Virus record (IMG/VR): IMGVR_UViG_3300042540_000731
Coordinates: 1-35,741 of that record
Length of the DNA: 35,741 nt
Reading direction: 5' to 3' (one strand)
DNA from: a virus
Of the stretch, positions 17,757 through 25,672 are shown piece after piece. The notes beneath the pieces are model-generated. The model was not told the origin of the DNA. It ran no database searches and worked only from the letters and a program-made list of their open reading frames with translations. Every line of letters begins with the position of its first letter. The first letter of the stretch is position 1. The position numbers and the translations under genes were made by a program.

Positions 17757-17765
17757 ATTATATCA
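17757..17765 (-). promoter_or_regulatory. Extended -10 promoter for the protease-capsid unit
   Basis: TGA-TATAAT on the minus strand ends 9 nt before the ATG at 17747. An AAGGTG lies in that interval but only 2 nt from the ATG and partly upstream of the likely start site, so the protease message is probably leaderless or nearly so. Confidence 0.45.
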
Positions 17766-17788
17766 TTCCTTTATAATACTTTTCTCAT

Positions 17789-19441
17789 TTATTGAGATGA
17801 TCTACCTTCTCCTTGAGGATTTCTTCCAGATATTGTTGTTGTAGAATCTGAATTATTATTTGTTCTTTCTGCGTCTCTTTCTCTATTACCCGCCAAGTTT
17901 GCCCTAGTATCTGTAGCCTGCCTTGGAGACATCACGAAAGGATCATCTCCATCTGGGCGCTGTGACATATTTAGTATTTCACGAGCCTCATTTGGAGTAA
18001 TAATCTGTGTTTTAACTAAACGCTCAAGAATCTGAGATTGTGCAATTTCATCAGTGAGAGTTAGTTCGTTGAATTTCAATTGCAAAATATCAGTCTTTTC
18101 ACGAATAATCTTATTAATAACTTTTTCAATATTTCTTTGTTCTGGTCTCGCTACCTGCTCCTTAAATGTTCTATCTTGAGACATAGCGGCAGCTATTGCA
18201 GAAGAGTCAGATCCACCAAGTTTAGAGATAGGAACTTGATGAGCAATCAAAATCTCATCACGATTTTGTTTACGATATTTTTCAAATGAACCTTCTTGTA
18301 CACCACTTTCAATAGGTTTCATATCAAACTCAACTTTATTTCCTTCTGTATCTCCGGGAAGTGGAATATAAAGTGTTCTATGATTTTGTCCTCTAAGACC
18401 AGTTTGCATAAATCTAAACATCTTGTCTTCTGCATCAGCAGAAAGCTTTGCACCTTTTACCGTAATAATATATCTTGGCACAGCTTTGTTTTGAAAATAA
18501 TCAATATTGTACTGAGATGCAAGCGAATCTCCAACCACTGACTGAATTGCAGAAAGAATATCTGGAACTCCATAAAATGTATTTAGTGGAGAGTAGGACT
18601 TGTAATGTATAATTTCATTTGGTCTTGGATCAGATGTAATTGGATTTTGATTTTTTGCTCCAAAATTACGAAAATAAACTAATTTTTGTCCAATAATTTG
18701 TACAAATCCATCACGCAATCTACGAACACGAACAGTTGTTGCGGGTATATGCCCAATATACCCAATCTCTCCACTTACTGTTCTTCCTATTTCAAGAAAT
18801 CCGTTACCAGTTGCTTGAACATCTGTATAAAATTTTACCATTGTTTGTTCAAAACTATCATCATCATTTAAAGATTCTATCCAATCACGCACTTCTAGTT
18901 TTAATCTTTCAATACGGCGACGTGCTCTTTCAACTTGTCCACTATCATCATTCATCTCAAAGCGAAGCATTGTACGATCTGTAATTTCAAAGTCATAACC
19001 TAGACCAACAACATTTTCTACTTTAGCATCAATAGCAGCATGATTAGCAAAAGAATTATCATAATAGCTTGCCAACTCATACATGTTATATGGAGGCGTA
19101 ATTACATCAAATAGTCCGTAGCCATTTCTATATACGGTGCCTGGATTAATTTGTTTAGAATAACTTCCATCTTTGCCTGAAGGAACTGAGTTTGCTGCTG
19201 CCAAATATGCTGGTGTAGGATTTACTGCTGGATATTTAGGATCATATCCATTTGTACTAGAACTAGGACTAATATATTTTGATACATTTCTAGTTGTTCT
19301 TCGTTTAAAATTAATATCAATTCCAGATAAATCTCTTAATTCGTCCCAAGATTTTGAAAATGGGTCACTATTTAAAAATGGATTTTCTTCTTCTGTTTGA
19401 GTATGTAAGCTTGCCTGTATGTAATCAAAGTCTTTATTCAT
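17789..19441 (-). CDS. Portal protein (HK97-type family)
   Basis: A 550-aa protein when started at the ATG at 19441, which overlaps the previous stop as ATGAATAA. The frame is open to an ATG at 19462, so seven more residues are possible. Residues ~190-400 follow the portal core: G-N-G-F-L-E-I-G, V-R-V-R-R, the I-I-H-Y-K-S segment, then a long helix with F-Q-N-K-A-V-P-R-Y-I-I, and the late G-G-S-D-S-S-A-I-A-A-A-M-S and I-T-P-N-E-A-R-E-I-L-N-M elements. The C-terminal tail is polar and disordered. Portals form the dodecameric ring for DNA passage at one capsid vertex. The next gene is the head protease, the standard order. Confidence 0.88.
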   Translation of the reverse strand: MNKDFDYIQASLHTQTEEENPFLNSDPFSKSWDELRDLSGIDINFKRRTTRNVSKYISPSSSTNGYDPKYPAVNPTPAYLAAANSVPSGKDGSYSKQINPGTVYRNGYGLFDVITPPYNMYELASYYDNSFANHAAIDAKVENVVGLGYDFEITDRTMLRFEMNDDSGQVERARRRIERLKLEVRDWIESLNDDDSFEQTMVKFYTDVQATGNGFLEIGRTVSGEIGYIGHIPATTVRVRRLRDGFVQIIGQKLVYFRNFGAKNQNPITSDPRPNEIIHYKSYSPLNTFYGVPDILSAIQSVVGDSLASQYNIDYFQNKAVPRYIITVKGAKLSADAEDKMFRFMQTGLRGQNHRTLYIPLPGDTEGNKVEFDMKPIESGVQEGSFEKYRKQNRDEILIAHQVPISKLGGSDSSAIAAAMSQDRTFKEQVARPEQRNIEKVINKIIREKTDILQLKFNELTLTDEIAQSQILERLVKTQIITPNEAREILNMSQRPDGDDPFVMSPRQATDTRANLAGNRERDAERTNNNSDSTTTISGRNPQGEGRSSQ

Positions 19442-19832
19442 TTTCGTAAGCATCTCTTCCATGAGTATTTAAAGTGTCTTGTGCTGCTTTCCAAGCTCCT
19501 AAATCATTCATTGATGGTATTAAACCATTTTTCATTCTATCAACTTGCTCTGTATATTCTTCATCAGTTATTCTTGTCAAACCAGGGACAAATACTGCCT
19601 TGCCATCACCCGAATCTCCATAGTAAATAGCAGCCTCTTTAAGCTTTGTTATTTGAGAAATATCACCTTTCATTGATGGTATATTTAATACATTTCCGTC
19701 ATTATCTGTAAACCATTTTCCATTTGATTTTTTATAAACATATAAGCCCCAGTCATATGACTTATCTATTACCTTTCTACGCACATTTTGAACAATCGGC
19801 TTACCAGTTTTTTGACTAAATAAAGGATTCAT
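19434..19832 (-). CDS. Small protein of unknown function before the portal
   Basis: A 132-aa soluble protein. Visible features are an N-terminal basic stretch, S-Y-D-W-G-L-Y-V-Y, a central A-A-I-Y-Y-G-D-S-G-D-G-K segment, and an acidic helical C-terminus. Position directly upstream of the portal, with an 8-nt ATGAATAA overlap, suggests a role in head assembly or packaging, but no family is recognised. It opens a transcription unit with a leaderless-type start. Confidence 0.5.
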   Translation of the reverse strand: MNPLFSQKTGKPIVQNVRRKVIDKSYDWGLYVYKKSNGKWFTDNDGNVLNIPSMKGDISQITKLKEAAIYYGDSGDGKAVFVPGLTRITDEEYTEQVDRMKNGLIPSMNDLGAWKAAQDTLNTHGRDAYENE

Positions 19833-19839
19833 ACACTAA

Positions 19840-19848
19840 AGTATACCA
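19840..19848 (-). promoter_or_regulatory. Extended -10 promoter, leaderless type
   Basis: TGG-TATACT on the minus strand is followed by 7 nt and the ATG at 19832, with no ribosome site. An upstream TATAAT, overlapping the stop codon of the 1201-aa gene, lies in a small inverted repeat (ACCAG and CTGGT, 19845-19860). Confidence 0.5.
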
Positions 19849-19850
19849 GA

Positions 19851-22800
19851 TTATACTGGTGTCCCTACTCTAATTGTCCATATCGTATCATTATATATTT
19901 TGAGATTTTCAGCGTCAAATATCATGCCTTCTTCATCATCAAATATAATTTTGTTGGTTCCTATATATGTATCATATACTTTAGACGGATCTACTCCATA
20001 TAAGTCTGCTGATGAAACCACAAGAACTTCTTGCCAAGTATAACTTTCTTTCCAGTACGACCAATCGCCCTCTGAATTGACACGTGCCCATGGTCTTAAA
20101 ATATTGCTTTGGACTTGCTGTAGGTTATTAGCTTGATAAAAAGCAATATTATTAAATACTAATGGACCTGTTAAATTTATTGATCCTAAAAATGCATCAA
20201 AAATTAAATTAGAATCAAATTTAATACCAATAACACTCCATTCTCCAACAGTTAATACTGGAGAATTTACATAATAACCATTTTGATAATATGAAATATT
20301 TGTTATTTCTTCACCAGTTGATAGACTTTTTCCAAATATTTTTGCTCTAGTACCTGCTTCATTTGTTGCAATAGTATAAAATTTAAAAATATCGTCTTTA
20401 TGCACAATTTCAAAAATTTCTATCGGAACCCCGGAAAATTTTTCTAAGTCATATCTCATCCATATTTGTGAAGCGCTAACTTTATATTCACTTGCAACTG
20501 TCTGATTAATTGGAATTGATATCCCCCTGCTTTCTTCAGTATCAAAATCTCCACGAAGTTCTATTCCAGACTTTCTATTTAAATATAAATACGGAGTGCT
20601 TCCTTTATATATGCTATATGGATTTGGTGCTTTATAGTCAAAATATAGTCCTGCTTTAGTAAAAGGAAACATATTAACTCCAAACCTAGTTCCTATAGGA
20701 TTAAAAGAGTTATCATTAAATGCTTGTGAAGATACTTCTAGCTTTTTAAGTTTTATTGGTTTTGTCAATATTCCACGACTATTAAATTCTACTCTATTAA
20801 CAATAGCTAGCTTGTTAAAGTTTACAGTTTTTGTTGGATATATCAATGTATTATCTATTGTTTCAAACTTTGTAGTAGACCAATCAGGGTAACTATCTAA
20901 AGAAATAACTGCACCTTCTCTAGCTGGCTCAATATTTGTAAAATAATTTTGTGGTTGATTTGATCCATCTTTAACATATTGAAATGTTACATATGTTCTA
21001 ATCACTGAATCTGATGTATCATATTCATAATATTTTTCAGCTTTCTGATTCATATCTTCATAGTTATTCCATCCAGTAAATAAAAAGTTATCTAGTTGAT
21101 AATATGTTTTTTGAGATGGATGTGCATATGACTCCTTTAATTGATCATATGTCCATGATCCTACTGTTTCATACTCTGCCAACTTTGTGGGAGATGGATT
21201 TGCTATGTTAAATTGTAAAAAATCTAAATCATAATATTTATTTCCAATATCATTAGTAACAAACTGTGCAAAATATGATAATGGTAAATAATCTTCCCAA
21301 AATCCAGAAACACCTATATCTAAGTAATATGTTTCATAAGCCTCAGACGGAAGTATCGTATAGCTAGCTGTGTGTGCTAATAACTCGTTTGCATTTTCTG
21401 ATTCTTCAGATCCAGTTGCCAGATAACTATCAAGTATTGCAGTACCATTTTCTTCAAAATTACTTAAAATTTCATCTGCATTATATTGTGTTGATATTCC
21501 TATAGAATATATATTCCCCGTAAACTGATAAAGATTTGTATCATCTCCCGCAACATACATTTGTAAATTGCTCTGATTTCCAAAAAATGAAATTACATTT
21601 GATCCAAAATAATTTATTAGTTTCTGTATTTGTATTCCTACCGCATATTTTTCGTCTTCAACTATTATTCCAGATGTGTATAAAATTTGTTCGGAGCCAT
21701 TAAAATTTAATGAATATGTAATCTCATCAAGATTTTTTTTAATAACAAAATAATTTAAAGTATTTGGGCTATAAATTTTAAATAATATTTCTTCTGTATT
21801 TAAATTATTTGAACTAAAAACTCCATAAATTGCTCCTATAGATGCATTTAAAATGTTTAGTTTTGGAAAATTAAAATAACATTGTGTTGTATCCCATTCG
21901 GAATTTGGTCTAAATGTTATAAATTTATTTTCAGAAGACTGTATAGACTGATTATCGTCATATAGCTGCTGTATATTTTTATCTCCTAAAAATATTTCTG
22001 GTAAGGAATATTGAGGTGTTTCTAATGAAAAATTAGTTGTAGTTAAATTATCAAAATTACCCTGTTCCCATTTTGCAAAATCTGGATAATTATAGTTTGC
22101 GGTATAGTCTGCAAAAGTATAATCTATAAAAGCTTGAGTTCCTCCATAAGCTGAATTTATTGCTTCTGGAGATACAACGCCCTGTCCATAAACCCATCTT
22201 CTTTTTGCAACATTAACAGATACTGAATATGAATAAATTGCAATACAATCAATTTCAATTGGGCTTACATCTTCATAACAATAAAAACCTAACCAATCTT
22301 GATTTTTATCATTTATATCATATTCATCTGGCAATGATAAAGAACTAAAATCTACAGAGAAAGATATAACTTCTTCTCCATTTATTAAAAGACTGGCATT
22401 ATTACGAATTAGTTTTATATGAATAAGCATTGGCCTAAACCATTCACCTACAAAATATGATGCAAACTTGTTTCCAATTACTAAAGTTAAAAATCCAGAC
22501 TCTACATATAGTCCATCTGTAGATGACACTGGACCAAAAATTCTTTTTGGTGTATAAGAATTAGAATTAATACGCATCCAAAACTCAACAGTATAATCTT
22601 TATATTGTCCTATTTTATTTAAAAAACCATATCCAGGAACTATCATTGATGGGTCTTCATCTGGGTTGGGAAAAAGTTTAGTGACTGCATTTGATCCATA
22701 AACCATTGGAACACTACTATTTTTTGCTAGTAGGGAATTATTTTTTACTAAATAGTATCCAACCTCTCCTGCAAGTCCATATGGATCTGCCTCTATGCAT

Positions 22801-23456
22801 TGTGTTCCTACAGGTGTTATTGATGTCGGGAATATAATTGGATCTACACCAAGAGATGTAGCATTAAACTCTTCTGACCATTGACCAGCAGTTATTCCAT
22901 TGACATAAAAATCATAATTTACACTGGATGTAGTAGAATTATTAATATTAAACTTTAATACTATCCTAAAGTCTGTATTTTCTTTAGGAATACTAAAAGT
23001 TCCAGATATAAAAGACCATTGCTGAAAAATATTGGTGGATATAGTTTCTAGCTTTTGAACAATTTGAGAAGTGCTTGTATCTGTATACTCATATCCAACT
23101 GAAACAGATTCTAAAAATACGCTATTGGAATAAAAATATGTTCCTATTGAAATGTTTTCAAGATCTTGATTTAAATCTAAAAAATTAATTAAATCTGGAC
23201 TAACACATGATAATATCTCAGATGTGTTACCTGATACAGTGCCTTCTAAAAGACTCAATTCACTATCTAAAAATGGTTGCCCAATAACTGATGTTGATGC
23301 TGTAGCAGTTCCATTAGTAACAGTCCATCCATCTGATATATCTCTTTGGCCCTCTGTTATTAATGAAACATAATTTGCATTGTCATCTAATGCCCACAGT
23401 ATAAGTGGATGTTCCGAATATATCTTTTCTGCATATAAATTAGATGGGGTAGTCAT
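19851..23456 (-). CDS. Large LamG-like minor structural protein, 1201 aa
   Basis: The start has the motif L-Y-A-E-K-I-Y-S-E-H-P-L and L-W-A-L-D-D, a pattern I associate with actinophage minor structural proteins. Residues ~285-400 (Y-T-V-E-F-W-M-R-I, I-R-N-N-A-S-L-L-I-N-G) have the order of strands of a LamG/concanavalin-like lectin domain. Similar beta-sandwich texture recurs near 510-650 and 960-1110. The protein is rich in Y, N, S and T with no cysteine-rich or enzymatic motif. Such proteins are usually exposed on the tail or capsid and bind glycans, which is inferred here. It lies upstream of the portal gene, not after the tape measure where tail adhesins are usual. Confidence 0.6.
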   Translation of the reverse strand: MTTPSNLYAEKIYSEHPLILWALDDNANYVSLITEGQRDISDGWTVTNGTATASTSVIGQPFLDSELSLLEGTVSGNTSEILSCVSPDLINFLDLNQDLENISIGTYFYSNSVFLESVSVGYEYTDTSTSQIVQKLETISTNIFQQWSFISGTFSIPKENTDFRIVLKFNINNSTTSSVNYDFYVNGITAGQWSEEFNATSLGVDPIIFPTSITPVGTQCIEADPYGLAGEVGYYLVKNNSLLAKNSSVPMVYGSNAVTKLFPNPDEDPSMIVPGYGFLNKIGQYKDYTVEFWMRINSNSYTPKRIFGPVSSTDGLYVESGFLTLVIGNKFASYFVGEWFRPMLIHIKLIRNNASLLINGEEVISFSVDFSSLSLPDEYDINDKNQDWLGFYCYEDVSPIEIDCIAIYSYSVSVNVAKRRWVYGQGVVSPEAINSAYGGTQAFIDYTFADYTANYNYPDFAKWEQGNFDNLTTTNFSLETPQYSLPEIFLGDKNIQQLYDDNQSIQSSENKFITFRPNSEWDTTQCYFNFPKLNILNASIGAIYGVFSSNNLNTEEILFKIYSPNTLNYFVIKKNLDEITYSLNFNGSEQILYTSGIIVEDEKYAVGIQIQKLINYFGSNVISFFGNQSNLQMYVAGDDTNLYQFTGNIYSIGISTQYNADEILSNFEENGTAILDSYLATGSEESENANELLAHTASYTILPSEAYETYYLDIGVSGFWEDYLPLSYFAQFVTNDIGNKYYDLDFLQFNIANPSPTKLAEYETVGSWTYDQLKESYAHPSQKTYYQLDNFLFTGWNNYEDMNQKAEKYYEYDTSDSVIRTYVTFQYVKDGSNQPQNYFTNIEPAREGAVISLDSYPDWSTTKFETIDNTLIYPTKTVNFNKLAIVNRVEFNSRGILTKPIKLKKLEVSSQAFNDNSFNPIGTRFGVNMFPFTKAGLYFDYKAPNPYSIYKGSTPYLYLNRKSGIELRGDFDTEESRGISIPINQTVASEYKVSASQIWMRYDLEKFSGVPIEIFEIVHKDDIFKFYTIATNEAGTRAKIFGKSLSTGEEITNISYYQNGYYVNSPVLTVGEWSVIGIKFDSNLIFDAFLGSINLTGPLVFNNIAFYQANNLQQVQSNILRPWARVNSEGDWSYWKESYTWQEVLVVSSADLYGVDPSKVYDTYIGTNKIIFDDEEGMIFDAENLKIYNDTIWTIRVGTPV

Positions 23457-23473
23457 TAATTTCTCCTACCCCA

Positions 23474-23482
23474 ATTATAGCA
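23474..23482 (-). promoter_or_regulatory. Extended -10 promoter
   Basis: TGC-TATAAT on the minus strand, 17 nt before the ATG at 23456, with a GGAG ribosome site between them. It serves the 1201-aa structural gene, separating it from the ribonucleotide reductase. Confidence 0.5.
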
Positions 23483-23483
23483 T

Positions 23484-25514
23484 TTAGGATATTTTTATCA
23501 TACAGGTATCTGTAGTACAGTATGCTTCGCCTTCAGCCTCTAGATTATCTACCCCGTCATAAATAGCAGACCAGTTAATCTTCTTAATCTGTCCAATATA
23601 TTCGTTATATTCCTCTTTTGTAATTTGGGTATATGGCTGTTGTGGATATGTCTTATTGCCCATTGGCAAGAATGATACCGCCTTCAACTGCCCCTCATAC
23701 ATATGAAGTGCTGGAGCAATATGCTCTGTTTCTTTTTCCTTGTCAAATGAAAGGGTAACAGAAACACCGTTATCAGACCAATACTTCTGAGTTGTAGCAG
23801 CAAGACCAATCTTCTCAAATAATGTTACATCCTTCTCTGATCTTGCATGTCCAGAATGAACTGGGAAATATACAACAGTTGTATTAGCAGACACTAAATC
23901 TGGTTCCATCTTATACCCTGCTGCTTTGAACAAACTGATCATTGGATCCTGATTTCCAAATCGGATTGCACGAAGGAAGAAGTTTCCTCCTGGACCCCAG
24001 TGAACACCTGGAGTTGCGCCAGATAGAAGAGATACTGAACCTGATGGCTTTACTGTTGTTACACGAATTGATTCACGAACACATAGCCACTCAGAATATG
24101 AATGATCATATTTACGAATTGTCTTGTATCCTTCATCCATCCACTCACGAACTGCTGGCAAACCTTTTTGATCTGCAAAGGATGCAATACCAGTAAGGGA
24201 TGTTCCGATACGGCGATTACGCTGCATAATGCCGTTAGTAATCTGCCAGTGCGTAGGAACAAGAGTAACTGTTTTTCCATACAAGTAAGCAAACTTAAGA
24301 GTACGCAAGAAATCTTCTTTGGAGTCATGACGATTTAAATGTACTTCTACAAGTGTGCAAAGTTCATAAGATTCTAGTGGCTGTTCTGCACACGGATTGA
24401 ACCCCATAACACGATAATCTTTTCCATCTGCAGGATCTGCAAGACGACCAAAGTTACGAGCAACATCAAGCCAAATAAATCCTGGCTCTCCGTTATCTGC
24501 AATTAAATTAACATAGTCTTCATATTTTGTTCCAACATTTGCAGCAATAGAATTATTGCTCATCCATGCCCATCCAGGATTTTCTGGATCAAATGAATTT
24601 CTATCAGGAAATATTTCTGCATTTTTTAAATTAATAAAATCTTTATCTTCTGGTGCTCCAAGTGCAAGGGTAGCAGAACGACGAACATTTCCTGCTACAA
24701 CACATGTACCAATAAGATTTACAATATCTACAATTGCACGAGAATCAAGAGTCTGTCCTGCTCTATCTCCAATTACAATACGCAAAGTATCATGTAGTTT
24801 GATTAATGGTGCTGGGCCAGAGGCGGTACCACCAAAACCCTTAATAGGTGCACCCAATGGTCTAATCTGAGAATAATCAAAATTAATCTTAGCCTGACCT
24901 TGTTTCAAATATGAATTAAGTAGTAATCTTACAGATTCTACCCACCCTTCTCTTGTATCAGGAATTAGATATGTTATTTCTTCTTTGGTGTTGGCATATA
25001 TTTCCATACCCTTTTCTTGTCCAAGAGTATCAAATCCTACTCCTACTCCAAGCATCAGAGCATCCATAACCCAGCCAAAAAGGGCACCAGGGTCGTTTCT
25101 ATCAATATCCCTAGTAGAAACCATAGCACAGTTCTGCAAAGCTGCTGAATTGCGTCTCTCCATCGTCATAGGGGTACCAAAAGCCCATAGCCCACGTCCT
25201 GGTGGAGTCCATTTAAGATTAAACATACGATCATAGGCTTCCTGAGCAGATTTCTGAGCCTTATTATCATTCCATGGAAGGCGATTTTCTTTAGCGTGAT
25301 TTTTTTGTACAGAATACATACCTTCAATTACACGCTTACAAACCTCATACCAGCGTTCTTTTGTTCCATCATTTTTGACCCGTGAATAAGTACGGATAAA
25401 TGTAATTTCTCCTAACGAGTTGCCGCCTGCGTCGGTAAAGCCAAAAGGAGACTCAAGATCCCTATATTTATTTACGAATTCATCCAATAAACGAAAAGAA
25501 AATATATCTGACAT
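23484..25514 (-). CDS. nrdJ: Class II (adenosylcobalamin-dependent) monomeric ribonucleotide reductase
   Basis: A 676-aa enzyme reducing ribonucleotides to deoxyribonucleotides, here supplying precursors for phage DNA. The active-site motif N373-P-C375-A-E377 contains the thiyl-radical cysteine and the catalytic Asn and Glu. C129 and C386 are the redox pair. The spacing C375 to C386 (11) equals that of the Lactobacillus leichmannii enzyme (C408 and C419). The C-terminal C666-x4-C671 corresponds to its C731/C736 regenerating pair. The segment V-K-P-S-G-S-V-S-L-L (488-497) is also conserved. The family member is ~739 aa, so this one is slightly short. It needs no NrdB or NrdD partner and works with or without oxygen if the host supplies B12. 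It is flanked by virion genes, an unusual site, and has its own promoter and palindrome. Confidence 0.92.
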   Translation of the reverse strand: MSDIFSFRLLDEFVNKYRDLESPFGFTDAGGNSLGEITFIRTYSRVKNDGTKERWYEVCKRVIEGMYSVQKNHAKENRLPWNDNKAQKSAQEAYDRMFNLKWTPPGRGLWAFGTPMTMERRNSAALQNCAMVSTRDIDRNDPGALFGWVMDALMLGVGVGFDTLGQEKGMEIYANTKEEITYLIPDTREGWVESVRLLLNSYLKQGQAKINFDYSQIRPLGAPIKGFGGTASGPAPLIKLHDTLRIVIGDRAGQTLDSRAIVDIVNLIGTCVVAGNVRRSATLALGAPEDKDFINLKNAEIFPDRNSFDPENPGWAWMSNNSIAANVGTKYEDYVNLIADNGEPGFIWLDVARNFGRLADPADGKDYRVMGFNPCAEQPLESYELCTLVEVHLNRHDSKEDFLRTLKFAYLYGKTVTLVPTHWQITNGIMQRNRRIGTSLTGIASFADQKGLPAVREWMDEGYKTIRKYDHSYSEWLCVRESIRVTTVKPSGSVSLLSGATPGVHWGPGGNFFLRAIRFGNQDPMISLFKAAGYKMEPDLVSANTTVVYFPVHSGHARSEKDVTLFEKIGLAATTQKYWSDNGVSVTLSFDKEKETEHIAPALHMYEGQLKAVSFLPMGNKTYPQQPYTQITKEEYNEYIGQIKKINWSAIYDGVDNLEAEGEAYCTTDTCMIKIS

Positions 25515-25550
25515 TTAAAATTAAAACCTTCCACTAAAAATATTATAAGA

Positions 25551-25569
25551 ACTTTGCATTTTGCAAAGT
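25551..25569. promoter_or_regulatory. Perfect palindrome before ribonucleotide reductase
   Basis: ACTTTGCATTTTGCAAAGT has two 8-bp arms around a 3-nt centre. It sits at the predicted transcription start and between two -10-like boxes, so it may be a repressor operator or a 5'-terminal RNA hairpin. It does not look like the usual NrdR box. Confidence 0.5.
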
Positions 25570-25575
25570 ACTATA

Positions 25576-25584
25576 AGTATATCA
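25576..25584 (-). promoter_or_regulatory. Extended -10 promoter for ribonucleotide reductase
   Basis: TGA-TATACT on the minus strand. A start site ~7 nt downstream would fall at about 25569, the first base of the 19-bp palindrome. A second -10-like TATAAT at 25542-25547 lies after the palindrome but lacks the TG. The 158-bp gap 25515-25672 contains these elements and no gene. Confidence 0.45.
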
Positions 25585-25588
25585 GAAA

Positions 25589-25604
25589 TTTTGACTAATC
25601 AAAA
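25589..25604. repeat. AT-rich inverted repeat in the ribonucleotide reductase promoter
   Basis: Arms TTTTGA and TCAAAA are separated by 4 nt, just upstream of the extended -10 box and overlapping where a -35 box would be. It could be an operator half of a regulated promoter, or part of a weak terminator for the upstream fibre gene. Confidence 0.35.
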
Positions 25605-25672
25605 ATTGTATTTATAATTTTTTATAAAGTTTAAACATAAAGTTTAGAGTTGAAAATTTTTAAAAATAATCT

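Noticed and set aside
25515-25672. Cobalamin riboswitch ahead of the B12-dependent reductase
   Set aside because: The 158-bp gap lacks a recognisable B12 box and is too short and AT-rich for the usual fold; the palindrome is a simpler explanation.
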